The notes under the pieces were generated by a model. That model was not told the origin of the DNA and made no database searches. It worked only from the letters and a program-made list of their open reading frames with translations. Source: Vigna angularis (lineage: Eukaryota > Streptophyta > Magnoliopsida > Fabales > Fabaceae). From it: a DNA stretch of 64,000 nt. This document shows, one piece after another, positions 34,692-45,924 of the stretch. The stretch's first letter is position 1, and every line of letters starts with the position of its first letter. The stretch is taken from NCBI RefSeq assembly GCF_016808095.1, contig NC_068974.1, positions 2,852,001 through 2,916,000 on the forward strand. Reading direction: 5' to 3'. The position numbers were made by a program, and so were the translations under genes.

Positions 34692-35749
34692 ATGGTGATT
34701 TGGAAATGGGTTGGGTTACTTGGTTGTGGTCCTCAGGTTCGTGAAAATTGGAGGTGGAAGGAAAAGGTGGCAGGATGGAAGAGTGTTAGTGGTAGCCGTG
34801 AGTGTCAAGATACGACCATGGGCGTATCTGGATTATGGTTGATGATTGCTGGAGGTGTTATTGGAGTGATGATGATCCAGGGGCTGTTTTGGGTGGTTGA
34901 CCCTAAGGGAAACGAGATGGATATTGGCCGTGGTATTCATTGTTGGAGATGAATGATGAAAGAAGAGTAAGATCAAGATGAAGAGTTGGAGGTGTAGTTC
35001 ACGTTGACCGAATGGGATGGGTTAAAAGAACAGAGAGAGTTTGAGATCAGTGATGGCTGGGGAAAACGAAAAGGAAATGGATGAAGAGGATGGCTGTGGC
35101 AGTGAGTGAGTATGGATAATGGGTTGGGGCAATAAGGTTCAGTGATATGCGTGACGGAGGAAATGACGAGTGGGTGTTGGGAATAGGGGAGTGTTGGCGA
35201 TGCTGGAGATGGTGTTTGAGATGGAAAGAGATGAATGTGGAGAAGATGAAGGGGTTCCCCCCTGAGTTGTTGGCCGTGGGTGTCAAAAAATGGTTTGTGG
35301 TAGTGAGCGAATATGGAGGATGGGTAGGTGAGGATAGGTGATGGCCGTGAGGACCAAGAGGGAAGGAATCATGATCAAAACCTTGGAGGTGAATAGATGT
35401 TCCCAGAAAAAATGATGACAGAGTCAGATGATGATGATAATGGTGGAGATGGTGGAGTGGTGATGGTGGGGAATCATAGTGGAAGTGGAGGTGGAAGTTG
35501 TTACGGTGGGGAGTAGTGGGAAACAGTAGTGGAAGTTTGTTAAGGTGGGGAATAGTGGGAAACATTAGTGGGAATCAGTGGGATGGTGGAAGCTGTTGGT
35601 GGGGAATCATAGTGGAAGTGGAGGTGGAAGTTGTTACGGTGGGGAGTAGTGGGAAACAGTAGTGAAAGTTTGTTAAGGTGGGGGTGAGTGGAGCACTGGA
35701 GGTAGGTGATGGTGAGTATCGTTACTGGGCCCTGGAGCGATGGGTGATC

Positions 35750-36725
35750 GGGACGAGCGGTAGGGGAAGTTGGACGATCGGTAGAAAGGGCGGGTGATTA
35801 GGACGAGCGCCAGGATAGCGAGGACGAGCGGTAGAATAACGTTCAAAACCGAAGGCAAGAAATACGAACGCTGGAGACCGAACGTTTAAAAGAGAAATCG
35901 AGCGTTCAAGTGATGACCGAACGCTCATTAAACAACATAAACCGAACGCTCGAAAAACAATAAAACTGAACGCTCACTAACACAAAACACATCAAAACCG
36001 AACGTTAACAAACATGACCGAACGCTTGATGATGAGGACGAACGTCCTAACGCACCGAAAAGCCGAACGGTGGAATAGTGTAAAAGGACGAACGGTCGCA
36101 TAAGGGAGAGGACGAACATTCGCATGAGCGCTCAAAACCGAACGCTCGCTGAACACAATCTGGAGACCGAACGTTCATCAAAATAGTATGACCGAACGGT
36201 TGAACAGTGCAAAAGGATGAAACCGAACGTTCGCAGTCGAGCAGGACGAACGCTTTAAACAACAGTGGGGAAGGACGAACGATTACTGTTTGGACGAGCG
36301 GCCACAGCAACAGTGGGGAAGGACGAACGTCACAACAGTGAGGAAGGACGAACGGTTGAACAACAGTTGTGAAGGACGAACGGTCACTATGGTAACTGTT
36401 TGGACGAACGGCCACAGCAACAATGGGGAAGGACGAACGTCACAACAGTGGTGAAGGACGAACGTCACAACAGTGGGGAAGGACGAACGGTCACTGTGGT
36501 CATTGTTTGGACGAGCGGCCACAGCAACAGTGGGGAAAAAGGCCTAGGACGAACGGTTGGAAACATAGGACGAATGTTCGCATAAAGGCGAGGACGAGCG
36601 GTTGGAAACAGAGGACGAACGTTCGCATAAAGGCGAGGACGAGCGGTTCGAAACAGAACACGCGGCCATGAACGAACGGTCGAGCGAAAGAGGACGAACG
36701 GTTCAGTGGAGGACGAACGTTTTCT
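35750..36725. repeat. GGACGAACG-dense zone of the left LTR of D
   Basis: Dozens of CGAACG/CGTTCG cores occur here, with an inner repeat of the type GGGGAAGGACGAACGTCACA followed by ACAGTG (36262-36545). The other LTR has the same zone at 51430-52400. It lies in the U3 part of the LTR (minus orientation). Confidence 0.8.
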
Positions 36726-36867
36726 TTCGTTTTTTTTTTTATTATTATTATTTTTTTTATTTTTTTTTTGTCATTATATACACAATTTTTTTCAATTTTT
36801 CTTTTTATGAGGAGAATACAATAAAACAAAATTATTTAGTCAATCCGGACGAAATTGAGTGTTGACA

Positions 36868-36885
36868 GCTGCCCCTCTTTACTTA
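36868..36885 (-). promoter_or_regulatory. Polypurine tract of element D
   Basis: On the minus strand AAAGAGGGGCAGC directly precedes the LTR start TGTCAACACT. This is the place and composition expected for the plus-strand primer. Confidence 0.75.
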
Positions 36886-37140
36886 GATTTTACTAGATCA
36901 TATGATAAACAATGTTTTCATATTATCAGAGTAAAAGATAAGTAAAGATAGAAATATTAATTTCGTTCGGATTTCAAAATACACAAGGAAAAATAGAGAT
37001 TTTACATGAAAAGGAATCAGGAACAAACAGGAATTTTTTTTCAATTTTTTTTTTTCCTTTTTTTTTGTTTTTTTTTTTTTGTTTTTTTTTTTTTTTTACT
37101 AAAATCAACAAGATTAAATGAATGAGAAATTTGAAATTGA

Positions 37141-37610
37141 TTGGGTTCGACCATTGCCATGCAGAGGGTTATTTTGAAACAATTAAAATTTGGACCTGAC
37201 CATTGCCATGGAGAGGGTCGTTTGAAAAAAATAAAAAACTGTACCTGACCATTGCCATGCAGAGGGTCGTTTGAAAAAAAGTAAAAATTTGTACCTGACC
37301 ATTGCCATGCAGAGGGTCATTTGAAAAAAAATTAAAAATGGGCTCGACCATTGTCTTACAGAGGGCCGAGATACCAATGGCAGAAAGTAAAATTGGGCAC
37401 GACCATTGTCTTACAGAGGGCCGAGATACCAATGACAGAAAGCAAAATTGGACTCGACCATTGTCTTACAGAGGGCCGAGATACCAATGACAGAAAGCAA
37501 AATTGGGCTCGACCATTGTCTTACAGAGGGCCGAGATACCAATAACAGAAATTAAAATTGGGCTCGACCATTGTCTTACAGAGGGCCGAGATACCAATGA
37601 CAAAAAAATT
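37141..37610. repeat. Tandem repeats of about 55 bp inside element D (two subtypes)
   Basis: First come four units with GACCATTGCCATGCAGAGGG (37148-37325), then five with CGACCATTGTCTTACAGAGG and GCCGAGATACCAATGACAGA (37340-37605). Both share GACCATTG and CAGAGGG, so they have a common origin. Confidence 0.9.
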
Positions 37611-39945
37611 GGTTGATTGTTTTGAAAATTGAAATTTTTGAATTTGTTGAAATTTTGAGAACCTTTTTTATTTTGATTTTGATTTTGAAATTAAGAAACA
37701 AGGTGTTGCATTTTTGTACAAGTATATGGAATCTTGGTATGCAAGAGAAACTTGGTTGATGAAAAAATTTGAAATTTGGAGAAGAAAACTTTGATGAATG
37801 TTGATTTTTTTTGTCTTTTTTGAAAGAAGAAAAATTGATGTAATTTTTGAAATTAGAGAGGAAAACTTTGATGCATTTTTTTGTCTTTTTGAAGGAAGAA
37901 AAAAAAATGATGATTTTATATGAAGGCAAATTCAAAGTTGATGAAAATATGTACATGATGTATTGGAAGATTATGAACCTATGACATTTTTTTTTTAGTC
38001 AATCTGTTTCCTTTGAAATCATCAAATTTATGACGATCTAGACTTCCAATTTCCTTTCAATGGATGTCCAATTCTAAAATCAATTGTGAAAAATGAAGTT
38101 TGTGTGCTACGCATTTCTTGACGAGATACTAGTGTGTACATGCTTGGTATCAAGGGTTGGAAAAATATGTGGAGGATGATTGGAAGGATTTGGAGAGTAC
38201 CGGGATGGCTAATTGGGCCCCTTACTCCTTAAAATGGCTACAAAGGCCAATGTGAGGTAGTAGATACACAGAAGCTGCTCCAGTTTGGAGCATGGTAAAA
38301 GTATTTCCATGGATAAATGTATCTGTGAATTGTGAGGGAACAAGTCATGAATCAGGGAGTGAGAATATCATGTGGGATTTGCAAATTGCCCCAAATTTGG
38401 TTGTGATGGATTTTTGAAGTTCGGGGCGAACCAAGATCATGCAAGGCCCAACAAGGGATGCCCCAATCTTTGTATGAACTTTGAATGTTCAGATGAAAAA
38501 ATTTGAGATTTAACAAAATTGCTCAATACTCTGAATGGGCTGAGGCATATGAAAGTCACGCCTTGGTTTTGGGCATGAGTCAATTAAGCGAGGTTCCACA
38601 AGAAGTTGCCCCCCACTTTGGGTTTACGAATGATAAGATGGACTCAAATCATACAAAGCCCCAAAATGTCTGCCCCTGTTTTGAGGGTGGATCCATGAAT
38701 TTCAGTACGGACAAATCTGAGAGGCCCAACGAGGGATGCCCCGGTCTTGGTACGAACTGAATATACAGATGTAACAAATCTGAAACAAACAAAGTTGCCC
38801 CAAGTTTGGGATCCGAGGGAAGAGTTTGAATGGGATTTGAATGTGTTCAGGAATTTGTGATGGATATGGAAAGGGTTGGCTTGAAAAGATTGCCCCAATT
38901 GGCTTGATTTTCCTTTGTATAATTTTGATCAAAAAGGAGTTCCCTTCATCCTTGGACAATTATTTTTCATCATCATTTTTTTTTTTGACTGCATTGTTAG
39001 TCATTTTTGTCTTGTCTCAAAAATTAAGCTTTATGAAAATTTAAGCAACCATTATTCAATCTGTGTGGACTTTTATTGGGCTAGCAATGTGGCTTGGGCT
39101 AAAGGGTGTTGAAAGAAAGGATATAAAGGCTCAAATAAATTTTTGTGGGTATTTTTTTTTGAAAAACAAGGGTTACCATCTGCGCTTGCATGAGTTATTT
39201 GTCAAATCTGTTTTGACTACTTTGCCCTTTCTCAAATTTCATTCTTTGCTTGCCATCACTTTGTGATTCTTTGTATTTTTGCTTTACTTTTGAGGAATTC
39301 TCTTTATTTGATCACTAAGTGTGTTCTTTTGCAATCTGAGTCGACTTCTACTGTGATGGTAACCCTTGTTTGGGTAAAATTTGAAAAGAAATTTCTTATT
39401 GGCTCAAATTTGGTATCAAAGGATATATTTTTTTTGGATGAAGAAAGATGGCCACACATCATTTCAAATTTTGGTTGTTTTATTTTCAAAAGATTAATTA
39501 AGAGACAAAGACTAAATGATCTCAACAGAGTCATTTTTCATTTTTTTTCATTTTTTTTTAAACGGATTCCAGGATCTCCCAAATGAAAGCAGTGGAGATA
39601 ACGGAAAATCTGCCCCAGTGTAAAACTTGGTGTTTATCAATTGGGCTCGAGAACATGATTGGGCCAATCCATTGGTATAGCGAAGGCTGAAGGATGATGT
39701 TTTCAAGCAATGCACACACAGATATCTCTTAAGAATATGTGATTTGATCATTTGACTCCAGGAGATTATGACATCCATTATATTTTTTGAAATCTCATAA
39801 AATGGATGATTTGCATCGAAAACAAATGACTCAACTTTTGCGTATTTTTTGGTTTTATGCATGAAGAAAAGTAAAATGAAATGAAAATGATGATACTAGT
39901 TGAAAAGCATATTTTTTTTGTTTTAAAAGAAAATTACGTATGGTG
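37611..39945. other. AT-rich, non-coding 3' part of element D
   Basis: I see no gene here. The sequence is AT-rich with scattered CCCCAA motifs. A block of about 240 bp around 38390-38520 (GATGCCCC, GTATGAACTTTGAATGTTCAGATG) partly recurs near 38725-38790. Its place, between gag and the 3' LTR, is where pol would be in an autonomous Ogre. Confidence 0.6.
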
Positions 39946-40695
39946 GCCAGTATGAAAACTGGGCTTGGGGGCCAGTGTGAGAACTGGGCTTACGGGCCAG
40001 TGTGAGCTGGGCTTAGAGGGCCAGTGTGAGCTGGGCTTAGGGGGCCAGTGTGAGCTGGGCTTAGGGGGCCAGTGTGAGCTGGGCTTAGGGGGGCCAGTGT
40101 AGGCTGGGCTTAGGGGGCCAGTGTGAGCTGGGCTTAGGGGGCCAGTGTGAGCTGGGCTTAGGGGGGCCAGTGTAGGAACTGGGCTTTTGGGCCAGTGTAG
40201 GAACTGGCTTTTATGGGCCAGTGTGAGCTGGGCTTAGGGGGCCAGTGTGAGCTGGGCTTTTGAATTTTGAGAATTTTTGAAACTTGTGATTTGAAAAATA
40301 TTCGCCAGTGTGAAAACTGGGCTTAATGGGCCAGTATGGAAACTGGGCTTGGGGGCCAGTGTGAAAACTGGGCTTTTGGGGCCAGTGAGAGCTGGGCTTA
40401 AGGGGCCAGTGTGAAAACTGGGCTTGGGGGCCAGTGTGAGCTGGGCTTTTGAATTTTGAGAATTTTTGAAACTTGTGATTTGAAAAAATATTCGCCAGTG
40501 TGAAAACTGGGCTTAATGGGCCAGTATGGAAACTGGGCTTGGGGGCCAGTGTGAAAACTGGGCTTTTGGGGCCAGTGAGAGCTGGGCTTAAGGGGCCAGT
40601 GAGAGAACTGGGCTTTTGGGGCCAGTGTAGGAACTGGGCTTTTATGGGCCAGTGTAGGAACTGGGCTTTTGGGGCCAGTGTAGGAACTGGGCTTA
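39946..40695. repeat. Short tandem repeat with GGGCCAGTGTGAGCTGGGCTT units in element D
   Basis: About 28 units of 22-26 bp carry GCCAGTGTGAGCTGGGCTTA and variants with GAAAACTGGGCTT or GGAACTGGGCTT. A longer unit of about 190 bp is also duplicated (about 40255-40450 and 40446-40640), showing higher-order structure. Confidence 0.92.
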
Positions 40696-41940
40696 GTGAG
40701 CAATGCCAAAATTGATATAAGAAAACTTGATTTAGAGAAAAAAAAACGTTTGAATAAAATAAAAGTGTTTTTTTTTACTTTCTGAAACGGGAAAATCCAG
40801 ATCAGATCGGACCCAAGGAGAAGTAAAATAGAAAGAAGTTGGACTTACCAGGCACAATGACCCAAATGGATCAGATGACCTGAGCCGTGTGAACTTGTCA
40901 CAAGAAGATGACAAAGAAAACATTTTTTTTTGTATTTTTCAAAGTTTATGGAACAAGCTAAAAGAAAATCATCATTTTTTGTTATGAGAAGATTTCACAA
41001 GATTGAACTAAAGAAAATTTTGCAACACCACCAGACTCAATGAGTCCAACACTATTCTTGTTACAACCATGACAAAATCTTCAGACAAGGATCTGAATTC
41101 CTTAACTTTATTTTTATTGCACAAATACTTATCCTCACAAATGAAAAGGGAAAAATTTGAATTGAAAACACAAAATCTACATAAACATGCATTTTTTATT
41201 TTTCAGAAATTCAGATGCACTGGTTCAAGAGAAACCACATATGCCGAAAGGGCCTAATGGGCTCAAAAACTGTTCATCTTTCATTCTCAGATTTTTTCCT
41301 TTTTTTCTTTTACTACAAATTCAACGAAAATCACACAAGACAATTTGAACAAATGTACAAAACATCATTCAACAGCAAAAATGTGAAAACAAAATATTTT
41401 TGACATATTTTCAAAAGAAGTATACTCGAGAGAAAACCATGAAGGCCATTGGGCCTAATGGGCTCGAGCACTGTTCTTTTTTTTTTTAATATTTTTGATT
41501 TATTCAAAATGTAGAAGAAGAAGGAATAAAAAAATCAAATAAAATGGTGTGATGTAAAATTACAAACATGCCAAAATAATTCTTCACTCAAATTTATATT
41601 TCAGAAAGAAATGGGTTCAAAGAAGGCTAACATGGTAATGAGGCCCAATGCACCTGAAAAATGTCCTTTGTCATGGAACTGAAAAAACAATTTTGAACAC
41701 TTCAAATTTTACATCACTCCAATTATATATTTTTTTTGGAAAAATTTCCATTTATCATATTTTTGATTTTTTTGTTTTAATATTTTTTTGGTGTGAAATC
41801 GGGTCATCCAAGAAGTCTTGAATTGGGCCGGATCGACCCAACAAAACCCTACCCGTTTTCAGATTTTCAAAATTTTTTTTTTTTTTTTAACTCAGAAAGA
41901 TCAGACCGACACCAGACGGTTGCAGCGACCGGAACTGTAG
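40696..41940. other. AT-rich spacer upstream of the WOX gene in element D
   Basis: No gene is seen. A loose repeat marked by GGCCTAATGGGCTC recurs near 41249 and 41452, with a similar AGGCCCAATGC near 41642. The last 100 bp lead into the WOX promoter. Confidence 0.55.
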
Positions 41941-41954
41941 CCACAATGGATTTG

Positions 41955-41975
41955 CTCAGCTATAAAGCGGGTATC
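41955..41975 (+). promoter_or_regulatory. Core promoter of the WOX-like gene
   Basis: CTATAAAG at about 41960-41967 is followed by a CT-rich stretch of 5' UTR type (42000-42060) and a strong splice donor at 42145. The position and composition are those of a plant pol II promoter; use is inferred. Confidence 0.55.
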
Positions 41976-42144
41976 CCTTCGGGGTCGAGCGATATTTTCC
42001 CGATCTCGCTCTCTCTCTATCCTTCTCTTTCTCCCTCTTCTCTCTTCTCTGAGCGTCTGGATTTCTGCGAGGAGCCTCTGCCCCCGCGTGCCTTCGAAGG
42101 CGTCTGAGTCTTCCGAGGAGCTTCTGTGTGTGTTCCACTTCCAG

Positions 42145-42875
42145 GTAAGTCTTCTGAGCTCTAAATCCTCTTTCCTTTCCTGCTCTTCCGATCTTTCCTT
42201 CTTTCCTCTCTCTGCTTTTCTTTCTCTTTACGCTTTCTGGTTTATTTTTTTTTTACTCTCTAGCTTTCTGCATCTGCCTTCCTTTCTTGCTTTCGCTTTC
42301 CATTTTTGCTTTACTTCCCCTCTCCCCTTTATGTTTTTCTTTTCTGCTTTCCTTTCCCGCAAGCTCTTCTTTTTCTTCTGCTTTCCGCTTTGTCTGCTTT
42401 TATTTCTGTCTCGCCTTTCTCTGCCTTTCTTTCTGAGTCCTCTTTTCTCTTTTCTCTTTTTTTTTTAATTAAAAAAAAACTTAAAACACTTAAAAACACA
42501 ACTGTCTTAACTTAAGGGGTATATAGGCTGGAAACCAGACGTTAATCTCCCTTCGATTGAAGGTATGGCAAAGACAATCGGGTAGAACAACGCCACGTAC
42601 CCCATAAAATCAGAAAACTTAAAAAGAGAATTTTATTTGTATGAATCGAACATGGACAAATGGACAAGGACAAAAGGACATAGATCCGTTTAGGACCCTC
42701 TTGCAAGGACCGTGAAACAGATCCGAGACCGGACATTGAAATAACAAAGACTAACTGGACAAAATAAACTTAAAAGGAAACAAAAACACACAAAGAAAAC
42801 ACTGAAAAAACTTTTTGTTTTATGCTTTTGTTATATTTTTGTTCTTTTTATTTTTATATTTTTTTTTTGTTTTAG
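42145..42875 (+). other. 5' UTR intron of the WOX-like gene
   Basis: The donor CAG|GTAAGT at 42144/42145 and the acceptor TTTTGTTTTAG at 42875 frame a T-rich 731-bp stretch. The ATG lies 17 bp after the acceptor. Overlapping T-rich ORFs here are not credible proteins. Confidence 0.5.
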
Positions 42876-42892
42876 AAAACTTAGAGAAAAAG

Positions 42893-43426
42893 ATGAGCGA
42901 GATGGAGATGGAGAGATATACCGGTCAGCGGTGGAGACCTACTGACGATCAGGTCAAAATGATGACCCATATCTACAATTACGGGGTCACACATCCCAGC
43001 AGAGCCCAAGTTGTCGAGATTGCGTCTCGACTAAGGGTTTTCGCAGATGCCACTGAATACAATGTGCATTGCTGGTTTAACAACCACGGCAATCGGGTCA
43101 GGCGCTGGCAAGCGGAGATAGACCCCACTGGCACTCAGTTTTCACAACTGCCGCTATACATGTATGGTAAGTATCCTGATCACCTCCATCTTTTTTTTTT
43201 TTTTATTATTGACACGAATTTTCTTGTTTTTTTTTGGAAAGAATACGACTGGGTGATCATGAGGGCGCCGAGGCTGCTGAACTTGTTCCCCGTTCCGATC
43301 ATCATTGACGACGATAGGGACACACGACAAATCCCTCCACCCACGCTTCTCACATTCCGCACCAGAGCTCCCTCGACGGAGCTCTCCCTTAGACCACCGC
43401 AACCAGCCCGGGAATACTTTCGCTAA
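42893..43426 (+). CDS. WOX (WUSCHEL-type) homeobox gene inside element D, antisense to gag
   Basis: With the intron 43167-43241 removed (GTAAGT donor, AAAG acceptor, 75 nt, frame kept), the gene encodes 152 residues from the ATG at 42893. Residues 12-72 align without a gap to WOX homeodomains: RWRPT at the start, IASRLR in helix 2, and a recognition helix with NVHCWFNNHGNR, keeping the invariant Trp, Phe and Asn. LLNLFP (103-108) resembles the WUS box and ELSLRP (138-143) an EAR-type repression motif. Upstream are a TATA box, a CT-rich leader and a 5' UTR intron (42145-42875); downstream is AATAAA (about 43698). WOX proteins are nuclear transcription factors that set stem-cell identity. This one is shorter than most, and glutamine of the usual WFQN is asparagine. 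Expression and function are unknown. Confidence 0.72.
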   Translation: MSEMEMERYTGQRWRPTDDQVKMMTHIYNYGVTHPSRAQVVEIASRLRVFADATEYNVHCWFNNHGNRVRRWQAEIDPTGTQFSQLPLYMYGKYPDHLHLFFFFIIDTNFLVFFWKEYDWVIMRAPRLLNLFPVPIIIDDDRDTRQIPPPTLLTFRTRAPSTELSLRPPQPAREYFR

Positions 43427-44274
43427 ATTTCATTTTGATTTTATTTTTTTCATGGTCTGTAACTTAACGATCACCAGTGATCGAACCCTGAACACGATTT
43501 ATTTGCTTTTGTTATCTTCTTTATTTTTTTGTTTTTTATTTGAATTTGTGACCTTGCACTTCTTTTTTTTTTGTTATTTCTGCTTCTTTCTTTTTCATGC
43601 ATTTTTATTTTAATGTTAAGATCGTATGAGTGTATTCAAAATGATACCTTGTTCAAAATCATCTTTCCGACCTTACTGTAAATCTTGCCTGAATGATGAA
43701 ATAAAATGGATTTTTATGGTTTTTCTTTGATTTCAGTCTAAACAAAATTTCTAATTTAAACAAAATGATGGAAAACTGGGTTCAAAAGAAAATAAAATTA
43801 TTTACAAAGAAAATACGAAAAAAAAGAAAAAAAAAAGACTTCGAATGAAATGAACGCCATGAGCATGAAGAACACAATTTTGAAACCATTATGCATATGA
43901 GACAAAGAAATGGGAAGAGAAGAACAAAGAACTCGTAAACAAATTTGCACAATTCGAATTTCGACAAACCCCCTGTTTTTTTTTTTTTATTTTATTTATT
44001 TATCATTATTTTTTTTTATTGGTGACACCCTATTAGGACATGATTTCCAGTAAACCTTGGAGATACCAAGTAATGAAAGTTCACATTAAAAATTCATGGA
44101 TGAAAGCGTGATATCAATGAGCGTAAACCTCATAGTGAGACAAATTAAAGCTCGAGCAAAACAACATCAGTTCCAACTTTTACAATAACTTATGCTTTCC
44201 AAATAATCCGAGAGTCCTCTTCACCCGTCCATGGCATTTGTAGAGGTGAACTCACGCCTTGCCGCAGTGCTAGA
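43427..44274. other. 3' region of the WOX-like gene and gap to gag
   Basis: T-rich sequence contains AATAAA near 43698, a plausible poly(A) signal for the plus-strand gene. From about 44020 the reverse strand approaches the gag stop. No other gene is seen. Confidence 0.5.
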
Positions 44275-45687
44275 TTACATTTCTTCAAACTTTAAACATC
44301 CTGAATCGATCAAAAATTGCACTTTATGCTTTAGAGCCTTGCATGCCTCAGTTGAATGTCCACACGCTCCTTCATGATAATCACACCTGGCATTTACGTC
44401 ATAGTTCTTTGGGTACGGAGGTCGTATAGGCCTAGTTGGACAAATCTTCATGAGGTTTCTACGGAGAAGATCTGGTAGTAACTCCGTATAGGTCATGGGG
44501 ATAGGAGTGAAATTGGCGACCCTCTCATCACGATTGTAATTTCTTCGTTCAGTGGCTCGACTAGACCCATAGGAATGTGACATTTGAGGATAGGCAGTAA
44601 AATGGGAATTAGCTCTTCGCTTCTTACCTTTCTCATGTCTAAGACCATACCCGTTTAGACTGGCTACTAGCTCTGGGCCTAGTGCAATTTTTCCACTTCT
44701 TATGCCACTCTCAACCCTCTCTCCAATTACTACTATGTCAGTAAAACTTAAGGAAATGCTGCCTATCATGTGTTCATAAAATGGGGTTTGCAGAGTATTC
44801 AAAAATATGATAGTCATCTCCTTGTCGCTCAGAGGCGGTTCTACTTGAGCAGCAATTTCTCTCCACCTTTGGGCATATTCTCTGAATGATTCAGACTCTT
44901 TCTTCACTACGTTTTGCAGTTGTAATCTGTCAGGTGTTAGATATTTATTATATTCATACTGCTTTAGAAATGCGTTAACCAGATCTTTCCATGAGTAGAT
45001 GTGAGTCGATTCCAAACGCATGTACCAAGTTAGAGCCATGCCAGTTAAACTTTCTTGGAAGAAATGAATCAAGAGTTTTTCATCGTGGACATAAGCTGCC
45101 ATTTTCCTGCAGTACATAGTTATATGGCCCCTCGGGCAAGTATTTCCCCGATATTTCTCAAATTCTGGCATCCTGAACCTTGGAGGTATCACCACATCAT
45201 GAACTAAACACAGTTTTTTAGCATCTTCAAATTCAAAACTTCCTTCACCCTCTATGGCTCTCAACCTCTTCTCAAGGACTTCTAATCTGCTCTTATCATC
45301 TTTAAAATCTCCTGGTGTAATGACACAAGATGGAGACTTCGTCTTAGGTTGTTTTTTCATCATCATGCTTTCAATATCTGGTCGGATAATCTGCCCAGGA
45401 ATTGTGAAAGTGGTGGCCCCAGGCTCGTCTTCTACTTCAACTGCATTATCTTCGGCCTTTTGAGTGCCAAGATGGCCCAAGTCTACTCCTAAAGGTGGAG
45501 TATAATTCGGGGGAAGACGATGGGAAGGGAAAGTTTGTGCTTCCGGAACTTCTTGTTGTAGTCTTTGTGCGGATGGATCTCCGGGGATTTGTAAGGCATT
45601 CAGGGCTTCTAAGATTCGACTGATTTGTCCTTTCAGCTGTTGGATATCGGCTTCTATTCCCTCTTGAACTTCTACTTGGTTCTCCAT
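44275..45687 (-). CDS. Ogre-type gag of element D (470 aa)
   Basis: This intact ORF of 470 residues matches what I know of Ogre gag. It has an N-terminal coiled-coil-like segment (10-35), the signature FRMPEFEKYRG then MYCRKMAAY (171-199), LIHFFQESLTG (206-216), a long helical domain with RLQLQNVVKK and YAQRWREIAAQV (254-282), and a C-terminal Cys/His cluster (CDYHEGACGHSTEAC, about 435). The basic segment near 355-365 (KGKKRR) may bind RNA. It builds the particle that packages the RNA. It ends 12-15 residues after the Cys/His cluster and no protease or pol follows, unlike complete Ogre elements. The start is the first Met after the leader, and the reading frame is clean. Confidence 0.88.
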   Translation of the reverse strand: MENQVEVQEGIEADIQQLKGQISRILEALNALQIPGDPSAQRLQQEVPEAQTFPSHRLPPNYTPPLGVDLGHLGTQKAEDNAVEVEDEPGATTFTIPGQIIRPDIESMMMKKQPKTKSPSCVITPGDFKDDKSRLEVLEKRLRAIEGEGSFEFEDAKKLCLVHDVVIPPRFRMPEFEKYRGNTCPRGHITMYCRKMAAYVHDEKLLIHFFQESLTGMALTWYMRLESTHIYSWKDLVNAFLKQYEYNKYLTPDRLQLQNVVKKESESFREYAQRWREIAAQVEPPLSDKEMTIIFLNTLQTPFYEHMIGSISLSFTDIVVIGERVESGIRSGKIALGPELVASLNGYGLRHEKGKKRRANSHFTAYPQMSHSYGSSRATERRNYNRDERVANFTPIPMTYTELLPDLLRRNLMKICPTRPIRPPYPKNYDVNARCDYHEGACGHSTEACKALKHKVQFLIDSGCLKFEEM

Positions 45688-45924
45688 GATTTTGCCACTG
45701 GTTCGTGTCCTTTAGGGTGTCTTAGACGTTTAGCTGTATATTTTTTGTGAAACAAATTAAGAAAAAGAAAAAAAAAAAAGGAAAAGAAAAGAAAACAAAG
45801 TTCAAATTCTCTAGTCAGAAACTATAAAGCTGTGAAAATATTTGCCCCGGTATAATTTTGGAAATTAACACGAAACAGAGTCAATAAGGTGGTTCATCAT
45901 TCTGAAATCCCCAAAATGCTAGAC

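Larger units (their letters stand above)
27592..36867 (-). repeat. 3' LTR of element D, interrupted by E
   Basis: The pieces are 27592-29478 and 34697-36867, together about 4058 bp; E plus its duplication lie between. It contains two hairpin-forming repeats (27911-27974, 28061-28130), five copies of an 87-90-bp repeat (28205-28650), a GC-rich segment (29180-29478) and a 0.9-kb zone dense in GGACGAACG (35750-36720). Minus-strand ORFs such as 35047-35565 recur identically in the other LTR and look like low-complexity His/Pro-rich readings, not genes. Confidence 0.88.

Noticed and set aside
35047..35565. 172-codon His/Pro-rich ORF, found again at 50725-51243
   Set aside because: It is part of the D LTR in both copies. 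Low-complexity GTGG-rich sequence gives a stop-free reverse frame; there is no domain or credible start context.
42088..42515. Ser/Phe/Leu-rich ORFs that look like a membrane protein
   Set aside because: They lie in the CT-rich leader and T-rich intron of the WOX-like gene, and composition explains them.
42893..43166. Reading the homeodomain as MYB- or KNOX-like
   Set aside because: The spacing between helices is longer than in ordinary homeodomains and aligns gaplessly to WOX; MYB repeats have a different tryptophan pattern.
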